Shown here piece after piece: positions 47,501-58,120 of a stretch of DNA of 64,000 nt; the first letter of the stretch is position 1; each line of letters begins with the position of its first letter. A program made the position numbers and the translations under genes. The stretch comes from Cystobasidiopsis lactophilus (taxonomy: Eukaryota > Basidiomycota > Agaricostilbomycetes > Agaricostilbales > Chionosphaeraceae). The stretch covers positions 2,739,883 to 2,803,882 of the forward strand of contig BCIO01000002.1 of NCBI GenBank assembly GCA_001599975.1. Reading direction: 5' to 3'. The notes beneath the pieces are model-generated. The model was not told where the DNA came from. It saw only the letters and a program-made list of their open reading frames with translations, and made no database searches.

Positions 47501-48297
47501 TCCTCGCACTCGTCGTCCTTGGTCATTCCCTTCAGCCCGTTCCATTCACACCAGCCGGCTTCTGGTCCGAAGACGCCTAGGAGCTTGCCGGAAGCGAGGT
47601 CGACGCCGATTAAAGAGGTCGAGCGCTTGCCGACAAACATCCTCGCCTTGTCGCTCGGAAACGTGACCGGCGAGGCTGCGACCAGCTCAGCGATGGTCAT
47701 AGGCAGCCTTTGGGTGCTGCCGGTGCGCCTGTTGTGGACGAAGATGGCGCCCCCGCCATTAGGCTCGCAGACAAAGACCTCCTCCGGCACTTCCTCTTCA
47801 GCTTCGCCCGGAGGCAGCGTGCTGTTGCCCCGCCTTTTCTGCTCGATGCCGTTGGCGTAAGCGGCCGAGGACACATTGGAGGCGGACGAGACAAGCGGGG
47901 TGCCAATCGAGGTCGAGCCTGCTGGGTTATTCTCGTCCGAGTGAGCGGTCCACACCCAAAGGCCGGTCGCCCGCTCGATGGCGTGTAGATGGCCGTCCAC
48001 AGAGGCCACCAGGGCCAGCGGCGACAGGTCGTATTCGGTTAGGAAATTCGAGTTGGCGCCTTGACCGAAGAGCGAGAAATCATGGCGCTCTTCGAGGGCG
48101 CGCTGCTTCTTGGGATCCAGCGCGACTTGTTGACCAGAATGTGCCGGGACAAGATCAACGTCGGTGTGGGCGTTGGCGACGCTGGGCACGGGCGCTTGCA
48201 TTGCGCGAGTTGGGGCAGCCCGGCAGATTAGAAGGAGGGCAAAAAGCAGCAGCTGGAGTTGGGCTTGCAGAGCTCTCCGCTGAGTAGCGGAAGGCAT
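44580..48297 (-). CDS. IRE1: IRE1, ER stress sensor kinase/endoribonuclease
   Basis: ER transmembrane sensor of the unfolded protein response; its RNase splices HAC1-type mRNA. Exons: 47454-48297, 46054-47391, 45148-45997, 44819-45086 and 44580-44756 (1158 aa). A signal peptide (LQLLLFALLLICRA) is followed by a luminal beta-propeller with PLALVASVDGHLHAIERATG and DMLYVGRTDYQISILSKREG. Then come the membrane helix FTIYTSIIFSLAAIGLLVKY, a basic linker, the kinase domain (GYGSHGTVV loop, VAVKRLL lysine, HRDIKPQN, SDFGLC, APEVLRGE) and the KEN RNase domain (VVGADWMKRIDRSLIDNLGK, RHHFLDLPENVRKSLG, LSYFTHRFPLLFL). The start at 48297 gives a clean signal peptide; an upstream in-frame ATG at 48504 is less likely. 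The last intron appears to be GC-AG. Confidence 0.95.
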
Positions 48298-48500
48298 CGT
48301 CTGCTTGCTGCAGGGATTGATTCTACAAGTACATTGGCCGACGACGGAAGAAGACCGACGACGAAGTTCAGAAGGGGCACCCCGTGACCGCTTCTCCTTT
48401 CTAGCTTCGTAACGGAGGCTGAGTTGGTGCAGCCAAACAGACTGGCCGTGTAGCACTAGGCCCGCCTGCAAATAGCGCGCCGTTCTCTTGGGGGTGGCTG

Positions 48501-49908
48501 TCATGCAATGTCAGAAAGTTTATGCGCTTCATTAGCGAACAGCAGCTCACCCGACTGCTTTGACACTGTCGAATTCGGGCGCGAGAAATGAGACTGGGGC
48601 AGAAAGAGATGCAGTTGCGAGCAGGAACGTACAGCACAGGCACAACGCCACCAGTGCTGATGGAAATACGTTGGTGGCGAATGACTTCCAAGCACGCCGT
48701 GATCCACCCTGAGTGCGTTGTGATAGAAACGACCGCAGCCTGTTCGTTGGCGAAAAGCCAGTTGAGGAACTGCTGAGCTCGCAGCTGCAGCTGCACATCC
48801 GATTCTCTCCACTCCGCACCTTTGGCCAAGGATCAGCACCAGCATAATGACAGCTGGCTGACTGTAGGCCAAACTCACTCCATAGCTCGTCATTGTAAGT
48901 GAACTCTGGATCTAAGGTCCAACCTGGTGATTCCCTCTCGGCTATGTCGCGAGTTGACCGCTTGTCGCAAGTGTGGACTCCGATACTGTTTCATCGCAGT
49001 TTGCCATGAGGATGCGCTCTCAAGCAATCACCGCAGCGCCGGCGTACCATTCTCTGAGGCTCTCCTTGATGTGCGGCACGAAGCCAGTCCGGTCGAGCAG
49101 GATGTGCCGCCAAGTGTTCTGCAATGTTTGCCGACACCGCCGCATCGGAGAGACGTATAGTACGGAAGGTAGCAGGAAGTTGGTCTCCGCTTTCACTGCG
49201 TGGCCCACGCGCTGGGCTTGCTGGATGCCTTGGTCCGTGAGGGCAGCACTGCCAAAGGGCTGAGCTAGCATATGGGCAGGTGGGAAGACGCGCTCACTCT
49301 GGGCCCCAAACCAGCGTGGAATCGTTGTTCACCAGGGACCAATTGCAGTCCCAATCCGTGGTGCCATATTTGGTTTCGGCGACATTGTGGACGCCTTCTC
49401 CATGCCGGGCCAGGAAGAGCAGTTTGTAGGCCGTCTTTAAGTCCGCAGCTGAATTCAATCTTTTGATCTCATCCTTCAAGTTGGCTGCGCCCGAACGTGA
49501 TAAGCAACAGGCCCGCGAACAAGCATGAGCCAGTTACCCACTCCACCTCTCAGCCGACTTGTCCAACAGCCCGAAATTGTCGAGCAGAGGATCATAGTCA
49601 CTCCCAGTGAAGCCAGGTCTGTCTTGTAAGAAGAAGCCGGGCACGGTCGAGAACTGCGTCGGCGCAAACGTGTTGCTTGATAGAATTGGACGTTGCAGGA
49701 GATAGACACCCGCACTCTTCAAGTGAGGAAACAGCAGGATCAAGAAGCACAAGACCAGCAACCTCAGCGCAACAAATCGTAGCCACCACGAGAGGCGCTT
49801 TGTCGAAGTCGAGCTGCCACTTGCGCCGACACGGCCGGGCGGCAAGAGAGGGTCTGTGTCCTGTTCATCCGCAACGACCGCGCTGCTGTATTGTTGTGTT
49901 GAAGACAT
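48501..49908 (-). CDS. Membrane-anchored histidine phosphatase (phosphoglycerate-mutase-like)
   Basis: Exons: 49542-49908, 49298-49484, 49048-49248, 48879-48985 and 48819 to about 48501. The N-terminus has one transmembrane helix, LRFVALRLLVLCFLILLF, after a Ser-rich cytosolic start, so it is a type II or anchored protein. The catalytic core shows the RHG motif LLFLARHGEGVHN (nucleophilic His), an ALTDQGIQQAQRVG block, VSPMRRCRQTL, IGVHTCDKRSTRD and the second catalytic His in VSITTHSGWI. Related fungal enzymes are broad phosphatases of unclear substrate. The C-terminal end is unsure: a 35-nt intron leads to a stop at 48501, while reading through ends at 48401. Confidence 0.82.
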
Positions 49909-51939
49909 GCCCGCCCCAGTGGATCCCGGCGAACCAGAACAACGTCGACAGCACTGGCAGCGTCAAGCCCTTCGGTTGTTCGCAGCAAACCCGTCATCGC
50001 GCTCTCTTGCCCGAAGTGCTGTGCCAATGGGTGGCCAATGTTGGTTTTGGCGACTGACCTCTGCTTGCTGCTCCCATAGACAAGCAGCCACCAAGGCTTG
50101 CGCTGCCATTGAAGGCCCCTTGTCCTGGGGACGGTCGACGCGCCTTAAATGAAGTCGCGCTCTGGCTCAACTTCCAATGGCTCTAAGGGGAGTCTTCCAG
50201 CCACCCTTGACGTCTGCAGGCATTCAGAAATCAGTGCAAACGGATCCGTTTAGCCGTCCGTCAGAATGTGGCCTTCTACGATTTGGGCTAAACACCAGAG
50301 GCCCTCGATTCTGCCCCTTATCATAGCCGCCTCTGGGTTTGAGGCATTGTGCGAAGTCCTCGCTGTCCATGTGGCTGCGAAAATGTCAGCTCGAAGAGAC
50401 GCAGCCCCGGGTCCGTGGGCAATCCGCATTGACGAAGGCCGCGGACGGCACTACTACAAGAAGGGCGTGTCCTGTCATTTCCCACCTGGTTCTATCGGAG
50501 CTTGTCCCTCTGCCACCTGTTCTATTGATGGATCAGACGGGCGCTGCATCTCCATGATCAGCGTCTCTGCGCCATCGCCTGACCGAGTTGCTTTGCGGAC
50601 TGGGCTCGGAGACGCTGCCGACACAAAACCCAAGGTCCAACAAGCTTTATCCCTCAGGCCTAAATGAGTGAATAATGTGGGGAGTGGAGATGTCACACGC
50701 GGCTGTCGGTGGAATGCCTGCCATTAGGCTTCCACACACAAAATGTCTTGCGTGCTGCGTCGCTGGTCTTGCAGAGCCAAAGGAAAGGGCCAATAGGTAG
50801 AGTCCTGAGCCAGAACGCAAGAGCCGGCTCTACTACTGCGCCTCAAGTTTGTCGGAAGAGTGGATGTGTGGTCTGGACACCGTCTGGACCGCATGGGTCG
50901 CTCTCCTCGTTAATTCGGTGGCGGCAGCGGGACGAATGGTTCATCATGGAGTGATCGTGCCTACAGCTTATCGGCCTCAATCTCAATAGAATTAAAGAAA
51001 TTTTCCCGCCTCCAACGGCTTTGGGCCCAGCTGATCTGTTTGGTTTGCTCGCAAAAAGTGTGCGAAGCACACTAAAAAGGTCAACACAATGCTAATAGGA
51101 CCGTTGGTCTTTCGGGGAGGGGAGCGACGCACCCTCATTTTTTTGTCTGCGGCCGCCGCGTCGAACGCGCCCCTGCCTGCCAGACCCCAATCGTCCTGAT
51201 TGACGCTTCGCTTGGGCCTGTTTCGCTGGCCTGCCCATGCTTTTGGCCCTCGTCATGTTTGCAATTAAGGTTATTAGATGAAGAGATGATGCGGATTGCG
51301 GAAGAGATGTGCGCCGCAGGCATGGCGGTGGCGAAGAGCAGCCTCGCTGGCTCACCTTCGTCGCCTCTTTGCTCTCCAGTGGCTGTCGCTTTCGCCAATT
51401 CGGGGGCGGCCAGGCTCTTCCTCCAGACGTCAGACACGTCAATCACCCAACAATTTCGCACTCGGGACTGTACACCGTAGAGAGTCATTAACGACCGTTG
51501 GAGATTTCATTTTTTACGATCTCGCCTCGTCCGAGCCCCCCTTCCTCTCATCATTTTAGCTGAGCTTTTCGCCGAGCGTAACGGCTGAAAAGCAAAGAGC
51601 CTTTGCAGCCCAAAAGCTTGCCGTCCGAGCAACCAGGGAGTGTGGAAATTAAGTTCACCTGGTCATCGCCAGAAAGCCATTAATCCCACGCAGCGCTGGC
51701 TCTATCAACCCTGTGCATCATCTTCTAACGTCCCGCAACTCTCTTTCGGCCATTGTCCAGCAACGGCCACTCCACAGGCCAATCCGCTGGCACCTATCGA
51801 TTTCAGCTGCTGATTGGGCCCTCGGGACTTCGATTCTTTTGGGAGCACGCTCGAGCCTCCTGTTTCGCCCTTCCCTTCTTTCCAAGGGCTTTTGTTTGGC
51901 AACTCCTGTGTTGGGGCCAGACGACCACCTATCTCGGCC
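49909..51939. other. 2-kb gene-poor intergenic region
   Basis: No gene supported. Open frames of up to about 130 codons occur on both strands (for example 50266-50667 plus and 51092-51488 minus), but they overlap each other and show no family motif. It separates the divergent histidine phosphatase and PHD-finger genes, so long promoters or a non-coding RNA are possible. No repeats noticed. Confidence 0.45.
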
Positions 51940-54550
51940 ATGCAGCAGCAGTCGTCCTCCCTGGCCAATGCCATCTTCTCGCCGCTGTCCGATGGCTCGC
52001 CCGGCTTTGTGATGCACCCGGCCTTCCCTTATCCGCCCATGTGCGAGGCCACTCCGCCTCTGGGCGGGCCTTACCCGGGCTACATCCAGCAGCACGGCCT
52101 TATCACACCAGTGTCGTCGCCGGTCAAGAGTGCGCCGCCCAAGCACCTCCCGCCGCTGCACACCCCGCCCCAGGAGCCGCGCCTGCTGCCCGCCGCCTCG
52201 TCCCCGTCGGCGGCTGCTACCAAAAAGGCCAAGAAGGAGCGCCAGACCACCATGCCAGAGCATCTCAAGGCGGCCAAGAAGACGGGCACAGGCAACCCAA
52301 GGGGTCGGCCTCGCAAGTACCCTAAAAAAGAGGACCTACAAAAGGTCTGTCTTTGTTCTGGCGCTGTGCAGATCGAGCCTTGGCTCACCCTGCAGCTCAG
52401 GAGGACTCTGCGGCGGCCAAAAAGGAAAAGGCGGCGTTGTCGGCGAGGTTGGAGTCCTACGGGTGCGCATGAATCCTCTTGTCACTCGCACGAGCAGCTC
52501 GCTCAGCCCCAGATGCAGCTTCACACCAGGCCCTCAGCTGCTCGATGCTTTCTATAACCGACCCGGCGTGCTCGAGCTGCCCGCACACGAGCTGTGCGAC
52601 GTTTTTGAAGAGTTCCAACTCCGCTTCGCTTCCGCTGCCCCCGTCCCGCCCCCTTCTGGCACTTTGACGCCGCCACCCGAAAAGAAGCGAGGCACTAAGC
52701 GCAAGGACGAGACGGACTCGCCCGTAAAGAACGCTAAGCCTCGCACTACACCTCACAAGCCGGCGCCGCTCTCCGTCGCTCAGGCCGCTCCTATCCGCGG
52801 GATGCCGCCCAGTCCGCCTCTCACCATGTCACCCGGGCCCGAATACATCCCCTCGTCGCCCAGCTCCGCCTCGCTCACCCTCTGCATTGACCCGGTTTCC
52901 GGGCAAGCGACGCTCCAGTCCTGCGGCTCGGAATCGTCCATCTCCTCCCTCCCCTCCATGTCGTCCGCCTCCACCGGCTCTACCAGCGCCACCTCCCTCC
53001 GATCCTTTGCCAGCATCAAAGACGAAAACGGCCCCAAGCGGCACATGACAAAAGCTAATGTGCCGGGCATGGGCCGGGTCATCTTTGAGCTGTCGGTGCT
53101 CGTCAACCGCTTTGGCGAGGACGGCGCCCAGAAGGCCATCGAGGCCGCCGAGGCCAACACCTTTCGAAGGTCCAACCTGTTTGACGCTCCCGCACCCGAC
53201 TTTTGGGGTCCCCAGCACCGCCAACTGGCGCAAAGCCGAGCTACCCCCTTGCCACCTTCCACCGCCGTCGAACTCGAGGACCGCAGCGACCTCGTGCAGC
53301 GCTGGCTCAACGCAGACTGGGACCTAGAGGACCAAGAGGACGATCGGACGGCGGCTTTCTTCCAGCCCATTCCCAATACGTTCGACCCTCGGGACGAGTT
53401 TGGCATGGACCAGGAGGACGAGGAGCTTGTCCTTTCCCAAGGCGGCAAGTCGCTGCGCATGCTCCGCAAGCGCCATCAGCCACTGGAGGAAGCCGAGTTC
53501 GAGCCCGCCCTCATGATGGCGCCCACGCCTTCTGCCCGCGCCGCCTCCCGCGGGCGCAAGCACGCCAAGTCCAGCAAGGGCGCTGCCACCCCCAAGCAGG
53601 ATGACCACGTCTCGTGCATCTGCGACAAGGGCGAGGATAACCGACCGATGGTGCAGTGCGACACCTGTCGCTCTTGGTATCACTTTGCGTGCATGCACAT
53701 CGACGAAGACACATTCCCCGAGGACGAGGACTGGTTCTGCCACCGCTGCGCCCGCGCCACCGCCTTTCCAGCGCCGCCCTCCACGCCCATCCATATGCTG
53801 CATCACGCTGGCGGCGAGCCCACCTTTGTCCACGGCTCACCCCAGGTCGCTCGCTCTTTCCACCCCGGCCAGCTCGACTTCCACCTCTTTGGCGAGGAGC
53901 CATACCCCTACCCATTGGCCCGTTCGCCCTCTATGTCGCTCTCGAGCAGCCGCGGCAGCAAAAAGGCACCTTGGGCGATGCACACCCCTTCGCTCTCCAT
54001 GTCCCGAAACTCGTCGTCGGACTTCTCTTTCTCTCCAAAAACCCCAGCTGTTGGTACCATGCGCGGCCCGCGGCCCCAGATCGCCAATCCTGGCCACTTC
54101 CAAGACGACCAATTCTTCTTCGAGTCGGCCGACTTTAAAATGAACCCGTGGGAGCAGCAGGCCCTGCTCCAGACTCCCAGTCGCAGCGCCGGCCTGTCCC
54201 AAGACTGGGCCCTCCCATATGGCACTCCGAACGTGCGCCGCAAGTTCTCCTCCGGGTCGCTCCCCCAGCCTCACGCCCACCAAGAGTTCTTCCACGGCTT
54301 GCACCAAACCCCTAAACAAAACCGCGTGGTCTCCTTCGACGCTCAGTTGCAGCATCCGTCGACCTACGAGCGCCCCCGCGGCCACCGGCGAGCTCCGAGC
54401 TGGAACCACCCCGCTTCCTCGCCTCTGCCCTCTGCCCTTAAGCAACAGCTGCAGCCACCTCCTTTGGTGCGCTCGAGCAGTGGCCTCGGCATCGGATTTA
54501 TGGATGGCCAAGTCGGTCTCGATGGTGAGTTGAACGCTTTTTCACGTTAA
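51940..54550 (+). CDS. PHD-finger and AT-hook chromatin protein
   Basis: Exons: 51940-52344, 52401-52462 and 52519-54550 (832 aa). Residues of about 110-130 contain an AT-hook (GNPRGRPRKYPKK) after a basic segment. Residues 170-550 are Ser/Pro-rich, with a conserved-looking helical block VPGMGRVIFELSVLVNRFGE. A PHD finger follows at about residue 560: CICDKGEDNRPMVQCDTC, WYHFACMHI and WFCHRC, all eight zinc ligands present; such fingers often read histone H3K4. The C-terminal 250 residues are disordered. A donor-like GTGAGT at 54524 would instead give a last exon ending near 54597 with a LLRL terminus. Chromatin function is inferred from domains; the fungal orthologue is not known to me. Confidence 0.82.
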
Positions 54551-54841
54551 GAGTGAACGGCCACTGATTGTCACGCAAGCAGACCTTCTGCGCCTTTGAT
54601 GGGCTCGACCCAACGCCCCTAATGTGTGAATAGCTGGCGCTAATACCTTTTACCGACCATTTACCGACCATTACGAAGAATGTAGTCATTTAGATTAGTT
54701 GTGTACAACCGCAAGAGGGTTTTCTGGTCTTCTCTGCTGGACGGAGAGCATTGTGAGGGATGGGAATGGGCTGGGAAGGAGAGAAGTTAAGGAAGGTCTA
54801 TCGTCGTTCTGTTCTGCTTGCAAATCAACACATCGTCTACA

Positions 54842-56127
54842 TCAAGCCTCTATGCCTTCCCTCTTGAGTGCCCAGAGAACCCCTTCCAGCACATTGTCGG
54901 CGACTGTCGTCGGCGTGTGCGCAGGTGGACCTTCCGACTCGTTAAAGACGCCCGTCCTGACCAAGATGGAGGACCAATTGAAGGCAGACCACTTGTCTGC
55001 CGCCACCGCTCCGGCGATGTCTGGCGAAGAGCGGGCTCTCTAAGCTCTTGAATAAACAGAAAGTCTAGGTGTCCACGTACCGGAAGCAGGGTTGTCTCCG
55101 ACCATGTAGATCGACGAAAAGCGCCGGCCCAGGGCAGAAAGCATGCGCTCCGCAAAGCGATATGTTGATTCTGTCGGTTTGCCGTGTGTTTGAGAGATGA
55201 GTCGGTGACCTGTGATAGTCTGGTACACTGCGTTGGTAGCCTCTTGAAAGGCGCCTTGGCCAAAGCGGGGGTTCTCGAAAGAACTGCGTATAGCCTATCA
55301 GAATTTGATCTTCAACGCGAGAGTTTGGGCGCACCCTTTGAATATGAGGTCTGGATTTGAGAAATGGACAGGTATTTGATGAGAGTCGGACCAAACTTCC
55401 GGTGAGCGTGCAGGTCGAGGCTTCGAGATTGTCCCGTTGTAACCTCTTGCGATGTCAGTCATTACTTGACAGTCCAGACCCCAATCTCTGGAATCGTGCA
55501 TGACTAGGATGGCACTGAAAGGCAGGTTCAGGAAGTCAGGTGGCGGCGGACCAGTGACGGGTTCTTTCGTATGGAGGGAAGCTGCAAAGGGGAAGATGTC
55601 CGGGCGCCAGCGAACCATGTCAAGCGGCGTGTAAGGACGCTTGAATCCGTACCTGGAGGAGTGTTAGGGCTCAGACTTGGGTGCCTGATTTGATCGCCAC
55701 CTTACCACCGCGCCACTTCCTTGCAAGCGTCCCCTCTCCCTCCAACCACCAAGACAGGCTTATCAGCGAACTGAGAAGTGAACTGTCGGAACGGGGTGTG
55801 CGCTTGAATCAAGTTGTCGACCGTGATCGAGACGCCAAGCTGTTCTGTGAGGCGTTTGGCGCGCACATCTTCTCGTACTCCGCCTCCATTCGTGAGCAAA
55901 ACAAACGGCAGCTGTTCAGACTATTTGTGAGAGTGGCACGTGAGGCACCATTTGGAGTCACGAACAGTCGTTTGAAGAGAGTTTGAGCCGGTCAGTATTT
56001 GGAGCGCTTGCTTCGCTTCGGACAGGACTTTGCTGCCTTGAAGCAAAACGCCGTCTATGTCGAAGACAAATGCAGGCACAGCATTTTTTGCCTTGGCCGT
56101 CGACAGCTGGCGGCGCAGCACGTTCAT
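54842..56127 (-). CDS. HAD-superfamily hydrolase, CECR5/HDHD5 family (mitochondrial)
   Basis: Exons: 55966-56127, 55706-55911, 55335-55652, 55081-55283 and 54842-55020 (355 aa). HAD motif I is FVFDIDGVLLQGSK near residue 20, with the nucleophile and general-acid Asp in DxD. Family blocks follow: LPFVLLTNGGGVREDVRAKR; RPYTPLDMVRWRPDI; ILVMHDSRDWGLDCQ; PVHFSNPDLIF; FGQGAFQEATNAVYQTITG; motif IV MVGDNPASDIAGAVAAD; and WSSILVRTGVF. The first residues (NVLRRQLSTAKAKN) fit a mitochondrial signal, as for yeast YKR070W. The substrate is unknown in the family. It diverges from the metallo-beta-lactamase gene over 220 bp. Confidence 0.9.
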
Positions 56128-56227
56128 AGCTTTGTATTGTAGCGCAAGCAAGCGGACCTCAGGAAGCCTCTTCTCCTCAGACCAGGCGGCAGTCAGCGGG
56201 TTTGCCGAATGATCAATGGTCTCTGAT

Positions 56228-56250
56228 GATGTATCTGATGATCATACATC
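56228..56250. promoter_or_regulatory. Short inverted repeat in a divergent promoter
   Basis: The arms GATGTAT and ATACATC flank a 9-nt centre, inside the 220-bp promoter shared by the CECR5-like and metallo-beta-lactamase genes. It could be a dimeric regulator site; no function is known. Confidence 0.3.
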
Positions 56251-56347
56251 CACATCAGCGTCTGACGAGCATGCGCGACGACCAAATGTGGTTGCCGCAG
56301 TCCACACTGTGAGAGTCGCCTGTTGAGCTGAGCCAGCCACCCGCATC

Positions 56348-57615
56348 ATGAATGCCACCGACCCGAGCCTCTACCAGCTTTGGGAAGCCAACAGCTTGGA
56401 CGAGAAAGAGGCCAGAGACCTCCATCATTACGACTATACAGGCCCTTTCGAAAAGTTGTCTCCAGCGACCCGTGTCGTCTCGAATTGCTCTCTCGTACAT
56501 GTGTCCAACCTGACCGCCATCGCCAATGAGTATTTGCTTGATTCAACAAGACCGAACTATAAGATGCCCGTCTTCATGTTCTACTTCGAACACGATTCCA
56601 AGGCTTATCTGTTCGACTTGGGTATCCGAAAGGTGCGCTGTCGGCCCTTGAAGTGGAGCGTCCTTGATGCTGATACTGGGTTTTTGCAGCACGGAGAGAA
56701 CCTTGGGCCCGCGAGTAAAGGTGGGCGCCAGACAGACTGGCTGGAACCCGATCTTGATGGGCAAGACTGGCAGGCGATTATGACAAAGAATTGGCCGAAG
56801 CGGATTTCGACTGCTTCGACGCTCTGAAAAGCATGGGAAAAGACAAGAGCGATGTAGACGCAATCATTCTTTCTCACACGCATTGGGAGTCCGTCTCCAA
56901 TTTTGCTGCTCATCTATTGTCGAGCTAACAAGCCTCCGGGCAGTCACACTGGCGATTTGTCCAAGTGGCCAAAGTCGACCAAGCTCGTCCTAGGCCGAGC
57001 CACCCCTCTCGGCTCTGAGTTGGCCGATGAGCTGGACGTAAGACCGGACGCTCTCGAGGGCCGACCCATCACGATCCTTCAGCCCAGTCAGCTCGTGGCT
57101 CAGTACGGATCGTTAAAGGGTTTCGACTACTTTGGCGACGGAAGCTTGATACTTCTTGACACGCCCGGGGCAAGCTGTTTCTAAGCGCCAGCCAGCCCTA
57201 ACTAAGTTAAGCTGTCCAGCACCGGCGAGGCCATATGTCTGCTCTCGCTCGGGTATCCTCTGAGGGTGATGGCCTTTACTACCTCCTGGGCGGCGATTTC
57301 TGCCATCACTGCGACATTTTGCGAGGCCGAGAAAGATACGGGCTGCTGCCTGTCGGAGAAGGAAGAGTCATCTCTTTCATGGAGGACCTCAAGACGGCAT
57401 ATGAAACGTAAGAGTCATTCACTGGCTCTCTTTTGTGGCTCTACCAAAGCGCGCTTAGGACATCGCGGGCCCGCAAGATGGACTCGCAGCCCAACGTCTC
57501 AGTCATCCTGGCACACGACGCTGAATTTCAACCTTTCTTGGGGGGCAAACGCTTCAAGAAGCTCCCAATAACCACTGCGGAATTTCAAGCCTTTAAGAGC
57601 AAGACCTTTGCGTAG
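56348..57615 (+). CDS. Metallo-beta-lactamase-fold hydrolase (lactonase-like)
   Basis: Exons: 56348-56632, 56690-56720, 56789-56888, 56944-57169, 57220-57407 and 57450-57615 (331 aa). The zinc-binding HxHxDH motif reads HTHWDHTGD and is created across the intron at 56889-56943. Other MBL landmarks are FYFEHDSKAYLFDLG near the N-terminus, LLDTPGHRRGHMSALARV (third metal His), YYLLGGDFCHH (bridging Asp) and VILAHDAEF near the end. The architecture matches N-acyl-homoserine-lactonase-like and related fungal MBL proteins; the substrate cannot be inferred. The intron at 57170-57219 has a GC donor. The final codons and stop lie within a tandem duplication. Confidence 0.85.
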
Positions 57616-57665
57616 CGGTCGGAAAGCCAAGCCTTTAAGAGCAAGACCTTTGCGTAGCGGTCGGA
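57586..57665 (+). repeat. Tandem duplication across a stop codon (42-bp period)
   Basis: A 38-bp segment at 57586-57623 recurs identically at 57628-57665, giving a period of 42 bp. The first copy holds the last codons and TAG of the metallo-beta-lactamase gene; the second repeats them in the 3' UTR. Perfect identity implies a recent event. Confidence 0.9.
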
Positions 57666-58120
57666 CGCCACCTCTCTTCCAGATCAGCCAGGGCGTACAC
57701 GCTCCTTGTACCTCCTCGATTAAGATGCATAAACAAAACAGTAGACATGGCCACGCTCTGGTACGCCGACCATATGTCAAAGCTACCGCGACGGCGGGAG
57801 CGACTGCCAAGATTGACCTCTCTGTGCCTCATCATGAACTTGCTTTGCCCACTCTGCTCTCCTTTAAGCCTTCCAATCGATATCTAAGAAAGGCACATGG
57901 CGTCTGCACAGCGCGACAGGCAGCTTCGAAGAGCACACTCGGCGGCGGCACCGGCTGGCACTGCGAACTGGCTGCGAAGCCCTTGTCACTCGCTAAGGCC
58001 GGGCTTCATGTCGGAGGCTTGGCCTTGTAAATGAGCATTTGCAGGGCTACGCCCAAAGTGTCCTGCAATCGATTCGTGCGGAAGTCTCTTTCTCCAAACT
58101 TTAATCGGCGCACTCCGTGT
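57616..58120. other. Spacer before the secreted beta-helix pair
   Basis: 505 bp. It starts with the second copy of the 42-bp duplication and then shows nothing recognisable. Open frames here lack motifs. Confidence 0.4.

Noticed and set aside
48298-48504. Upstream start for IRE1 at 48504
   Set aside because: Would put about 70 residues before a clear signal peptide; 48297 gives a standard secretory start.
50266-50667. 133-codon frame in the 2-kb gap
   Set aside because: Overlapped by equally long antisense frames, no motif, and no plausible flanking exons.
52130-52518. Read-through frame before the main PHD-protein exon
   Set aside because: The AT-hook exon joins through a short exon (52401-52462) with correct phases, so the open read-through is intronic or out of frame.
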